64,000 nucleotides of DNA. Source: Polyporus tsugae (taxonomy: Eukaryota > Basidiomycota > Agaricomycetes > Polyporales > Polyporaceae). Position 1 is the stretch's first letter; the number at the start of each line of letters is the position of its first letter. The DNA is taken from the NCBI GenBank assembly GCA_024305745.1, contig JAHRBS010000001.1:2790001-2854000 (forward strand), read 5' to 3'. Below are positions 12,567 through 23,220 of the stretch, in pieces. Position numbers and translations under genes: made by a program. The notes under the pieces were generated by a model. It did not search any database, was not told the DNA's origin, and saw nothing but the letters and a program-made list of their open reading frames with translations.

Positions 12567-13886
12567 CTAAGCGGGCGTGTAGATGTGCATCGCGTTGATT
12601 TCCCAGTACGCGTTCTTGAATGCCGCGGGGTTACCATCGACGACTACAGTCCCGGACCCGACGTCAGCCAACGTCCGTCCACCAGCAGCCCACAGGAGAT
12701 ACACCCACAGTCAACGCAGCTCGTGCCCGGACACCCAGAGGTTGCGTACGCGTCTCCTGCCCAGTCGCCCTTGAAAACCAGCGCATACAAGCAGTTAGTC
12801 CCTCATCGCAGCGCCGAAGTATCATTCCAGGCGACACTCACGCAAAACGTCAAGTCGAAGACCAGGTTGTGCGCATCGAAGTGGTCCGCATCGCTGCACT
12901 CCGCGCCAAACTCGAACACCGCCGCGGGCTGGCCCCAGAGCGCGGTCGGAGCCACCGCCGCGGGCCCAAAGAGGTCACTCGTCGGCGGGTGGCGTATCTC
13001 CCAAGGCACTTCGTTATCCCAGCGGTTCCAGAACCACACGCGAATGCCCTCGGATTTTGTGCGCGCCATCGCGTAGTATCCGCCGTCGTATTTGTTGAAC
13101 AGCGTACCGTACGAGAGCGGATTGCGGAACCGCACGCCGCAACCCTGGTTCTCGTTGTGGTGGGCGTTGCAGTCGGTCGAGGTTACGTTTCTGGCGGTGG
13201 TGGTTAATAGACCCCGGTCACGAGGTCGCGTGACTTGAGGCGTGGACAGGAGAGTCTCTCACCCGGACATGAAGCGGGATTCGGCCATGGTACAGTTCTC
13301 GGATGTGTGGAGCGACGAGAGGTTCTCGTCGTCGAGGTTGACCCCTGCGATGGTTAGCTTGAGTGGGTCCCTATTATGCGCAACAAATTCAACGCACCTT
13401 CTATGATGTCTACCTCTCCTCCCTTCGGCCACGGTCCAGCCGCACTGACCGACCAGAAGGCGGGCCAGGTCGCACAGCCCTCAGGCATATGCTGAAGGTC
13501 GAGAATGATGATCGCGTCGGAATAGGCCGCGACGGATTGTATGCGCACGCTGTTCCGTCCTTTGGGGTCGGATGAGTTGATGACGTTCTCAGAATCGGCG
13601 CGCATGACAAATTTGTAGTCGGATGCTAAACGGGCCAGACAATGAGGACAGTTAGCGCGAGAGGGCGCCAGGAATACTCACCATAAGATAGATTATGTTG
13701 CAATGCTGTCGCCTGGTCGACGTAGTTGACGCGTCCATGTGTAGGATCATCACCGATATACCACGTCCAGTGCTCGAGGAAGTCGCGTCCCAGGAAGGAC
13801 GTTTTGAAAAAGTAGTCGTCGGAGTCTGCGCTGGCCAAAGGAATGAGGAGATATGCGAGAGAGAAGAAGGCATAGCCAGCACGCAT
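12567..13886 (-). CDS. Secreted glycoside hydrolase family 16 enzyme
   Basis: Exons 13886-13682, 13625-13398, 13344-13263, 13190-12842, 12769-12709 and 12643-12567 give 333 aa. An N-terminal signal peptide is visible (MRAGYAFFSLAYLLIPLASA). The catalytic GH16 motif is intact: GGEVDIIEG places the nucleophile Glu at ~139, the assisting Asp at 141 and the acid/base Glu at 144. It is preceded by TWPAFWSVS and followed by the conserved SLHTSENC. The C-terminal half (FCGDWAGDAY, CPGTSCVDFV, AYWEIN) fits the fungal endo-beta-1,3(4)-glucanase/laminarinase branch. It probably cleaves beta-glucans outside the cell or in its own wall. Exact substrate preference cannot be read from the sequence. There is no carbohydrate-binding module or GPI signal; it ends directly after the fold. 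Confidence 0.92.
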
Positions 13887-14504
13887 TGTTCTAGTGAGCG
13901 AGGGAGCGGCGTGCACTGGACTGGCTAGGCGAGGAGGGTAGGGAGCGGCGTTGAGGACGATGGAGGAGACAGGAGGAGGACGGATCAACAACGGACCAAC
14001 GTCGGTCCACGCGAGCACCGGGACGGATGCCGTTCGGCGTCCGCGACCAGAGGCTGGCACCGTGCCTCAATTCGCTTCCGCCTACTTAATGGTCTCAGCA
14101 CCTGTCACAGTGAGTGAACCGAAAGCATACTCCAGATCAGCACCATCTCCATCGAAGAACCGGTCGCTGAATCGTCCAACGCGATGGGTAGCGTTCCTGG
14201 GCCATCCTGGGCTAGTGTTCTTTGTCGAGTGCCTGTAGAAACGACACGGTGTAACAGTTGGCGCGGTGTGTACAGAACGTCATCGCCATGCACAAGTCAA
14301 TGTGTGAATTCACCTGTCAATTGTTGGTCCAGCTATATCTCGATCCCGATGCCATGCCTGATATGGCAGGTGTGAAGGTTTGTTGCAACCCCAAAAGTCA
14401 GCCCCCAGCGACCTTCGAGCCTGGCCTCAAAGCCCCTTCCTGCTTGCTTTCTCTTCCAAGTGCTCCTATTTTCTCTGTGCCTGGTGCACGCTTTCGTTTT
14501 CGTC
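13887..14504. promoter_or_regulatory. Divergent upstream region, GH16 / aspartic protease
   Basis: These 618 bp separate the start codons of two secreted enzymes transcribed away from each other. No gene was recognised. A shared control region is possible but no motif was identified. Confidence 0.4.
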
Positions 14505-16454
14505 ATGCTCTCGCTTTTTCTTCTCCGCTTCTTCACCCTGCTCTTTCTGCTGCCCGCACTCCCATCTTGTTCAACACCCGTCCGCCACGCTGGAGCGTCC
14601 TTCCATGTCGCCCTCGCACCTCGCAGCTTTAAAACAGCAGTGACCGGGACGCAAGCCATCGGAAACGTGACCATCTTTGACGCAACACCAGCGGTGAGCA
14701 CGCAGCCCCACAGTCGTTCTCGGTCAACGCGAGAACTGAATTCGAAGCAGACGCGCGACTTCCGCTCCGTCTTTATCAAATATGCCAAAGCCCAAGACTT
14801 TCTCGCAGGCATCGGCGTCCACCCAGACACCCACCCCGAGGCTGGCTACCCCCAGTTCGAACCCCCCGCGGCCTCCAGTCCAGGATCCGATTCTGCTTCC
14901 CAAGGCCATGCCAGCTCGGGGCCCTCCTTGCTCTCCCCTTCCCCGTCTTCCCCTGGGTTCGTGCACGCCCTCACGAACCCCAACGACGAGGCGCCGAACA
15001 TCATCGCCATGCCGCCCATGGCCCCGGGCACGGTCCAGATGCCCCTCACGGACTACATCTCGGGTGCGATGGACGTCCTCTACTACGGCCCGCTCGACTT
15101 CGGATCCCCGCCCCAGAGCCTCTCCGTCGACATCGACACCGGCTCCGCCGACCTCTGGGTGCCGGCCAACTGCCAGGAGTGCGCCAACAACCAGTTCTCC
15201 TCGTTCCGCAGCTCGACGTACAGGGGGACGGCGACGCGCTGTGCAATCACCTACGTGCGTCCGCTTCTCCCTTCCGTTCCCCGTGTGTTGTGATGTCAAG
15301 CTGACACGGGCGCCGGGGGCCAACACCGACAGGGCTCGGGCAAGGTCTCGGGAACGCTCGCGACGGACATCGTCGGGATCGGGCCGGCGACCGTCCGCGG
15401 GCAGACGTTCTGCGCCGTCCGCAAGGAGTCCTCCGACTTCAACGACGAGCCGAACAGCGGGCTCCTCGGCATGGCGTTCGGGAGCATCTCGGAGATGGGC
15501 CGGCCGACCTTCTTCGAGAACCTCCTCGCGCAAAAGCAGCTCGCCCAGAGCATCTTCTCCGTCCACCTCACCCGCACGCGCGAGACCGGCTCCCAGGTGT
15601 GCTTCGGGTGCTACGACGCGACCAAGGCCGTCGGTCCTGTCAGGTGGAACCCGGTGATATCGCGTGTGAGTGGCCGCCGTCGGACGCAGAGAGGGAAGAT
15701 GGCAGAGGAGAGCTCACCGCTGTGACAGACATATTGGTCCATCGCGTTGAACGGCCTGTCGGTCAACAACTCGCAGTCGGTCCCTGCGAACCTCACAGCG
15801 GTAAAACATCTTGTTTGCGTACCTGAGAACTGAACAGGACCGTCGTGACCACTACAGGCTATCGACACGGGAACGACCTTGATCTACCTGCCTGCCGAAT
15901 TAGCAGATGACTTCTACGCTCTGGTAGGTCCCAAGCCAGACTGTCTGACTTACACTTATGCATGCCTGAGCCAGATACCAGGGTCAGCGTCGGCAATGCA
16001 ATACGGAGCAGGTGTGCAGCCTGCGTACACGAGTGAATGTGCGTTGATTGGCCATCATAAAGGTTTTTATACTGTCCCTTGTGACACCACAATGACCGTG
16101 GCGCTCAACTTGCGCGGCGAGACGTTCGCAATACATCCTGGCGACTTCAACTTGGGGCGAACCGACGCCGACTCGAAGTGCGTGATATAGGAGAAAAGCT
16201 TGCTGTGTAGCCCACTGACAACGACGTCAATACAGCGACTGCGTAGGGGGCATCCTCGCGCTAGGCCACGGCTTCCCGCCAAACCTTGCGATTATTGGAG
16301 ACGAGTTCCTGAAATCCTGTGAGCTGCACGCATATACGCACACTTGTTGACTGGTCTGTCGACACCGTCCTCACACGCAGCCTTTCGTGCAGGGTATTCG
16401 GTCTTCGACTATTCCGGAAGAGTAGGGTTCGCGCGGAGCATCAACAACGGCTAG
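14505..16454 (+). CDS. Secreted pepsin-like aspartic protease (A1 family)
   Basis: Exons 14505-15254, 15333-15665, 15729-15800, 15858-15923, 15975-16011, 16063-16177, 16236-16318 and 16393-16454 give 505 aa. A hydrophobic signal peptide (MLSLFLLRFFTLLFLLPALPS) is followed by a Ser/Pro-rich propeptide. Both catalytic aspartates are present: DTGSADLW (Asp ~211) and DTGTTL (Asp ~388). The Gly-rich segment GSGKVSGTLATD after the first junction and the ending FDYSGRVGFARSIN are typical of polyporopepsin-type enzymes. It is expected to be an extracellular acid protease made as a zymogen. Position 14694-14750 could be a retained or optional 57-nt in-frame intron in the propeptide. The upstream open frame lacks an ATG before 14505. 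Confidence 0.92.
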
Positions 16455-16685
16455 CGGTTATCAAGACTCCCCCCTCTCTCCAGCGGCGCGATGCGGCAAT
16501 GCACGGAGGAAGACGGGACTCGCATTATGTTCATGTACTCTGCTCTCATAGAACCAATAAGCTTTTGTGCTTCTCTTCACGCCAACGAACAAGGAAAGCA
16601 CGCACCTAAGAGACTTTTCTCTCGTTTCTCGAAACCAGACACACCCCAGGTATACGTAAGACCAGGTCGCGAGCACGCAGCACGA

Positions 16686-17856
16686 TCACGATTGCTTGAC
16701 CTTCCGCCCAGCTGGGCGGCCGTCCCCGAACACCTTGCGCCGCTGCTTCATCATGTGCGTGTACATCACATACAGTCCTGACAACGAAGGTCAGTTCGAG
16801 CAGCGCAGACATCCGCAGCGCCACGCCCGTTCGTGCACCCCGTCTTTTTCTTCAACGATGGCACGGGAAACACGCAAACGAGCGGGGCCGCACACAGGAG
16901 CATGAGAGAGGGTGAAGAGGCACGTACCTGGCCACCACGTGGCGAAGAGGACCTTGCGCACGAGCGCGTGCAGCCCGCCTTCCAGGCTGAACGCGAGTGC
17001 AGACTGGGGAAGCGTCGCGTACATGAGGAATGCCTCCGAGGATGCGCCGGTGGGGTAGAGGACGTAGAAGAGCGTGTAGCGGAGGAAGACGAGCGGGGCG
17101 GGCTCGGTGCCGAGGAGCGCGAACGCGTAGAACGAGTACCGGACGACCTCGGTGAGCGACCATGAGAGGACCATGGATGCGTAGAGCGGGTTCGTGTGCG
17201 TCTCCTGGTGTGTTGGTCAGAATCAGCAGGGAACAGTGACGGGGGGGGGGAGGTGTGGAGCGAAAGCGATGAAACCGAAGGTTGTACGCGTAGGCGGTGT
17301 GGTTAACATGGACTAGGGGGAAGAGAGATAGATATGAACCGAGGACGTACCTGGGGGAAGAGGTGCGTGATGCCCCAGACGAGGTAGAGCCTGCTCCCGA
17401 CCTGGACGAGCGTCGTCCCGAGCGGGCTCCGCACCCATCCCAGCAGCACATGGAGGACCTCCAGCGCCGCGAAGCTCTGCACGAACGCCGTCTGCGCCCC
17501 TACCGCCGCATACGCGCGCGCAGCCCGCCTGACGACTGGCACGAGCACCGCCGGGAGCGCGGTCTCAACCTTGCGATGGATCGTCGCCGCCCCGGGGGCG
17601 GGCGGGACCGCGGCGTGGGTGCCGTCGAGGTTGAAGACGGCGTTGGCGGTGATGAGGAGGACGTATGCCCAGCCGACGGTGGAGAAGACGTTGTAGAGGA
17701 CGAGGTAGTACTTCACGAGGGCCGGTGGGCCTGAGGGCGCGTGGCGGACGCGTGAGTTGACGAGTGCGGGACGGTTCTTTGGATAAACTCGCCTTTCCTC
17801 TTCTTTACCTGAGTGGCTCGAGGCGGAGACTCCCGAATTTCTTCAATCTTGGCCAT
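16686..17856 (-). CDS. PHS1: Very-long-chain 3-hydroxyacyl-CoA dehydratase
   Basis: The secure exons are ~17730-17351, 17204-16928 and 16777-16686. The protein is multi-span hydrophobic and matches the PHS1/PTPLA family: YYLVLYNVFSTVGWAYVLL, LGWVRSPLGTTLVQVGSRL, LSWSLTEVVRYSFYA, and LYPTGASSE carrying the conserved catalytic Tyr and Glu. It removes water from 3-hydroxyacyl-CoA in the ER fatty-acid elongation cycle that supplies sphingolipids. The C terminus ends in KVKQS, which fits a KxKxx ER-retrieval signal. The 5' end is unsettled. The only upstream ATG (17856-17854) reaches the body in frame only if an unusually short 32-nt intron is removed. The body itself stays open back to about 17800 without an ATG. 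Confidence 0.85.
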
Positions 17857-18355
17857 ACCGTGTCGTAAAGTCGGTCGTCAGAGTCAGAGGGGGACGCCGA
17901 CCCACACCAGCTCACCAGCAATATCAATATATATCGATGCCAACAACTCCGAGCCACAAAACAGCGCTCACTGGATCCGGGCGGCCAACAAGCTGTTTGG
18001 ATGCCGGTTTCGGCCCTCGGGTGGCGTCGGGCCCGGTCGGCAATTACATGTTCATGTTCGAAGTTCGACTTGCGCGATGTTCAATGAGGTTGAGACCAAC
18101 AGACTCCCTACAGAATTCTGTATCAAATGTTATGGTACAGCTTGTAGCTACGAATATGGGAGAGACAAATGGAACTCGCATAACCATACGAGAATAAAGA
18201 GTATCGTAAGGATTCGTCGGAAGCTACCCACGTCGAAAGACATGCCTCACATTGCTCAACTAGAGACACAACGCGGAGGATCCTAGAGCGTGCCTCGTGA
18301 AAGGGTTGAACGTTGTTGAACGTCAAAGGGGTGCCACCGTCTGCATTTCCGGTCG
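17857..18355. other. Gene-free stretch between PHS1 and the bZIP gene
   Basis: This holds the presumed PHS1 promoter and the 3' end of the bZIP gene. No coding evidence was found. Confidence 0.5.
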
Positions 18356-19391
18356 TCATTTCCTCTCCCCCTCTCCCACCAATGGAGGCTGTTCTTCCCT
18401 CTTCTCAGCACTATTCCCGGCATGCATCTGCTGTCCATTATCTGGCGGGAGTTGCGTATGTGGCGCGCCGTTCGTGCCATTCATTGCGTGTTCGGGCATC
18501 GGGACGTTCGCATTGGGGTTGACGGCCATCAGCTGGGCCTGGGCGGCCTGCAGTGCGGCACGCAAAGTCGCGTTCTCGATCCGGAGCTGATCGACGATCG
18601 TCCGACACTCTTCCCACCGACGATTCGCCTCGTCCGCCGACGCGAGCGCGGCGTCGAGCAGCTGCGAGCGCGACTCGAGCGTTTTGACGTGCCTGCACAG
18701 ACGTGGGGAGACACAAAGGACACGCATATAGTCAGCACGACGAAGGGCTATGGGGCGATTGACATGCGGGTATTACGCACTGATCTCTTCGCTCTCGAAA
18801 CGCGCGCTGGGCCTTCCTGTTCTGCTCGGCTCGCTTACTCTGGCTGAGCGTCCGCCCGGAAGACGCACCACCCGACCGGGACTGGTCCGGCTGCTGTTGA
18901 GGGGGAAGTCCCCCCGGGTGGCCGGGAGGGGGCGCCCCTGGATGTGGTGGTGGGGGCATACCTCCCGGGGTGAAGTCCCCGGGCGGGGGATACGGGTACG
19001 GGTGTGGTATTGGATGACCGGCCATATGCGGCGGGGGATGGATGAGCGTGTGCGGGGGTGGGAGCGCATGAGGTTGGATTGTTCCTGGGGGAGGCGGCGG
19101 GTGCATCGCGGCTGGATTTGGAGGCCCCGGGGGAGGAGGGGGTGCGGTGTCTGTGGAGGCGGTCGCGGAGGACTTGCGCTTCCTTGATGCGCGGGGGGCG
19201 GCCTGGGTCACCGCGGGAGGGTCGTCGCGGAGGCGGAGAGTTTGAAAGGTGCCAGGTGGTTGGGGCTGAGGCGGCGAGTGGTGGAGAGCATTCGGGTCGG
19301 CAGTCGGGGGCTGAGCAGGAGGGTGCTGCTGCTGTGGCTGCTGCTGTTGGGGCGGGGGCTGCTGGTAGGCGGGGGATGGGTGACCTAACAT
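18356..19391 (-). CDS. bZIP transcription factor, fungal AP-1 (Yap/Pap1) type
   Basis: Exons 19391-18781 and 18692-18356 give 315 aa. Residues 1-~185 are extremely Pro/Gln/His-rich and likely disordered, as in activation regions. The basic region SKRAEQNRKAQRAFRERRDQ (~185-204) contains the Nxx-AQ-xx-FR signature of fungal AP-1 factors. The intron falls right after it, and the second exon supplies the leucine-zipper coiled coil (HVKTLESRSQLLDAAL, VDQLRIENATLRAALQAAQ). It should bind DNA as a dimer in the nucleus. The cysteine-rich redox domains of Yap1/Pap1 are absent, so an oxidative-stress role cannot be assumed. The start is the ATG at 19391; the open frame upstream has no ATG. Confidence 0.88.
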
Positions 19392-21285
19392 GGGCAATAT
19401 GCGGACGGTAGACAATCGTCGAGTGTATTAGTAAGAAATACTCGCGTGGCGGAGTTCCTTCTCTCCAACCCCGTCACACGTGACTCCCCTCCTCCCTCTC
19501 CATTCCCGTCACGCTGATGCCTTTCCTCAGCCCCACCATGGCATGTCCAGGTCCAGTTCCAGCCTTCCACCTCTCGCTCAGGCTCCTTCTTCTCCTCATT
19601 CGCATCTTATGCCTTGTATGCCGTACAACCTCGTTGCACAACCCTCCTTCGCACGTCCGGGAGCATGGCCAGGCTATCGAACTCAAAGTCATGCCCGACT
19701 CCCCTCGCCTTTCCATGCTCGCCGAGTCATCATGCATCACGCCTGGGATGACAAAGCATGGTTGTACAATTTCGTCGAGCATGCGTAATATAAAAATGCC
19801 GAACGTGGACGGCGGATGCATCGTTCTCAAGCTGAAGGGTTGGATATGTCAGTCGGTAAGTATCCAGTTATTTCCGATCGGCATTTCTTCAATAGTTCGC
19901 ATTCCTGTTTACGGCGACATCGGGACTGTGTGGGTCACTGAGCAGGCTACGCGTGACCGTGTTGCCCTGATTTCGGAATAAATTTCTAGACTTGAGCCTT
20001 CGAACCAAAAGGCGCCGCTCGCGTTCCCCCATCGACTGGCCTCCTCCTTGCTTGATCTCAGTTTGTTTTGTTTTGTTTTGTAAGGCTACTAAAAGCACGT
20101 TTAAGAATCGCGGAAAATGGGACGCACACGCTTCGAATGATAGAGCCAGGGGAAGTTGGACCGGATAAACGAGTCGAGTGTTCGGACAATTCTCGGTTCC
20201 TGAGGTCACAATCCGTCACAGTTGCCGAGGTTGCCGAGCCCCGGTTCAAACTTTGTCCGTCTCCTCACCCAAAGAGCCACAAAAGTCATGCTTGTTTCTC
20301 CATCCTCCATATTTTGAGGATGTTGGAAAAACGGGTATATGGTTGGGACTAGCCATGCTAATAAATGTAGAGAACAACCACAGTACGCGTGTGAAGGGGG
20401 CAGGAAGTCCTGAGATTGCTGCTGCTCAGTGTTCGTTCAACCGGTACTTCCTCGTGCAAGATCGCAACACCTGCTCCCTCAATAAACAACATCCTTGTAC
20501 ATTCGTCTGCTGTCATCTGAGGACCTCGAGATGTGTATTCCGTAGGCAAGGAGGAGAGTGTCGTGAAGCGAATGACCACTTCTCGATCTTTTCTAGCTAT
20601 TCTGTTATTAATACTAGTACTGTCGCCTACGGGTCACGAATGCTCGAGCTCAGCTCCCTTGCCATTCTCAGACTATCATAGCGGCATACAGGATGGCCCA
20701 GATTATGGTCACAGACAGTTCACACACCAGGCTTGGCTGAATCGCTTGCCCCGTAAACCAAGGTATATTCTAGGCTTGCCACGCGCCGGACGGAGAGAGA
20801 CCGTGGGCTGGGCTGATAGCCTTGCGATGGGTGGCATCCGCCGGTAGTGTTGCGCCCTTTGATAGCTTTCTGAGATATGGCATCGCTTTCCTGATGGTTT
20901 GTTTGAAAGATTACCTTTCTGCTGATTGTCCTTTCCCAGAAGTTGGCTTCCGGCCGGATTGCGTTGTTGTGGGAACTTGGGGAGGTTGGGTGCGGCGTGG
21001 CTCATTTGAGGAGAATCTCCGTCTCCATTTTGGCGCATGTTAAAGTAGTAGATGGACCGGCAGCATCTGGCATTCGAAACGATGAACGAGCACAATGGGC
21101 GTGGAGGGGGAGCGTAGGAACATCCACTGGACAGGGGCCCGAGCCGCCCGGAACGAGCCAATGGGGCGCCAGAAGCGGATACATGTTCCCACGAGCGAGC
21201 GTGCAACGCGTCCAGTCGCCGTCGACATCGTCTCTGTCGTTGTTCTCCTCCATACCCCCGTCCCCCTGCAGAGCTGCCCACCGTC
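19392..21285. other. 1.9-kb divergent intergenic region
   Basis: This lies between the bZIP gene (minus) and the phosphatase gene (plus), so both promoters lie here. A short TTTTG-type repeat occurs near 20062-20082. Open frames such as 19517-19981 have no recognisable domain or splice logic. No tRNA was seen. Confidence 0.5.
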
Positions 21286-23220
21286 ATGGCCACTGCAGCC
21301 TCTCCGGATGTGACGGCTACCCAGGTATGTGCCCGCGCTGCCCTATTGTCTGCTTCGCCTCACCGCCAGCAGTCCGCGAAGGGGAAGGAAGTCGCGGCAG
21401 AGCCATCGAGTGCCCAGCCTGCAGAGGGACGTAGTCCAGACGAAAAGAGCAGCCCCGCAGGCGACGCAGATGCAGACGTCAGCAACGGACACGCCAGCTC
21501 GCCAGTCCACACCGAGTCCGCCCCACCCCTACACCCTCCATCGCATCCCCCACCCGAGTCCTCAGACAGCGCAGGGCTGGCCCCTTCGCCGTCACCGGCG
21601 GCTGCCGTGCGTTCTGCGGAGTCGATACCCTCGGCTCAGGACAAGACGGAGGAGAATGGGACGGTCCGCAAGGAGAAGGGCTCCCTCGAGAGCGAGCAGA
21701 CGGGCACGCAGACGTTCAAGAGCTCGCCCCGCAAGGACGCAGTCAAGTCGTTCTCCGAGGGGGCGCATACCGCCACGACCGACGCCGACCCCGCCGACGG
21801 CTCCCGTGCGCCCCGTCCAAAGGGCAGTCTGTTGTCGAAGCTGTTCAGGGTGCTCGTCCCCTGCGTAGGTCCGTCGTCCCGTGCACACCCGGTGGACCTT
21901 CACGAGAAGGTCCCGGCCCCGGCGCCGGCTCCAGCGCACAATGTGCCCGCTCCCGCGAAGACGAATGGGGCGACGGCGAACGAGCTGAAGGAGAAGCAGG
22001 CGGCGAAGGAGGCCGAGGAGCTGCCACCAGCACCCCAGCAGGATCCGGCGGCATCAGGAGCACCGTCGACACCGAATGACGCCCAGGCGTCTACGTCCGC
22101 ACAAGAAATCCCACCGCCCCTGCAGGCGATTGACATCCCGCCACCGGCTGAGGACCCCAGCGTCATCGTGCCCCCGACCCCGACCAGGACGCTACCGCTG
22201 GAGGAGACAGAAGGCGTGACTTCGGGAGCCGTGCAGCCGCCCGGTTCGACGGGGGATGAGAGCATACACAACCGGTCGAGGAGAAATTCGAGGGAAATGG
22301 GCGAGGAGAGCGACGGGTCGACGAGCTTCACGGAGGACGAGGACCTGGAGGAGGGCACCCCTGTAGACGAGGTTGAGGACGAGGAAGAGAGGCTGATAAT
22401 GCAGGGTGGCGCAGGGATACCCATAGGACCGGTGAGCTGCTCTCTTCGTTATCCGCCACGATGGGCGTCCAACACGTATACCCCAGGACGGACTTCCTAG
22501 ACCATTACTTCCCCCAATATCCCCCAAGCATGCTGGTCGCAAGTGCCTAGTGCTCGATCTCGACGAGACTCTGGTGCATAGCAGCTTCAAGGTATGCCAA
22601 TTGCAATATCGTTATTCGTCATATATATTGACTGATGGTATGTCGCGCAGTCAATTCAACAAGCGGACTATGTGGTGCCGGTAGAGATTGAGTATCACTG
22701 GCACAACGTGTACGTCATCAAACGACCAGGCGTCGACAATTTCCTGAAGAAGATGGGCGAGATTTACGAGGTCGTCGTGTTCACGGCGAGTCTGAGCAAG
22801 GTTTGTTCTCGTGGCACATGCCCCCGACTGGCGCCCTTACTGATGACAGCGTTGACAGTATGCTGACCCCGTGCTGGACAAGCTGGACGTGCACCGTGTG
22901 GTTTCCCACCGGCTGTTCCGAGAAAGCTGTTACAACCACAGAGGAAACTACGTCAAGGTATGTCGCTTGCCCAACGCGCTCTCCGTGAGCCCTCGCTTAT
23001 GAGCATGTACTAGGATCTCTCTCAGTTGGGACGACCAATCTCCGACACCATTATTATTGACAACTCGCCTGCATCATACATCTTCCATCCCAATAACGCC
23101 GTCCCAGTATCGTCATGGTTCAACGATCCGCACGACACGGAGCTGACGGACTTGTGCCCATTCCTCACTGATCTGGCACAGGTTGACGACGTTCGCGGCG
23201 TGCTCGATGGCGGCCTATGA
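21286..23220 (+). CDS. FCP1/SCP-type (Psr1-like) protein phosphatase, copy A
   Basis: Exons 21286-21324, 21370-22431, 22487-22591, 22651-22800, 22859-22957 and 23014-23220 give 553 aa. The C-terminal ~185 aa are a HAD-family phosphatase domain. [17 protein letters not shown] holds the DxDxT catalytic motif (Asp 391 nucleophile, Asp 393), followed by [35 protein letters not shown] and [10 protein letters not shown]. Its metal-dependent Ser/Thr phosphatase chemistry is that of Psr1/Nem1/SCP proteins. The N-terminal two thirds are Pro/Ser/Ala-rich, with an acidic stretch before the domain (TEDEDLEE) and a 31-residue basic-hydrophobic block at 21814-21906 shared with copy B. There is no obvious membrane span. 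Copy B lies at 59275-61234 in opposite orientation. Psr1-like is the closest label; the substrate is unknown. Confidence 0.9.

Noticed and set aside
19517..19981. A 154-codon frame with a hydrophobic Leu run
   Set aside because: The Leu run resembles a signal peptide, but the rest is unlike any family and there is no intron pattern or homologous context.
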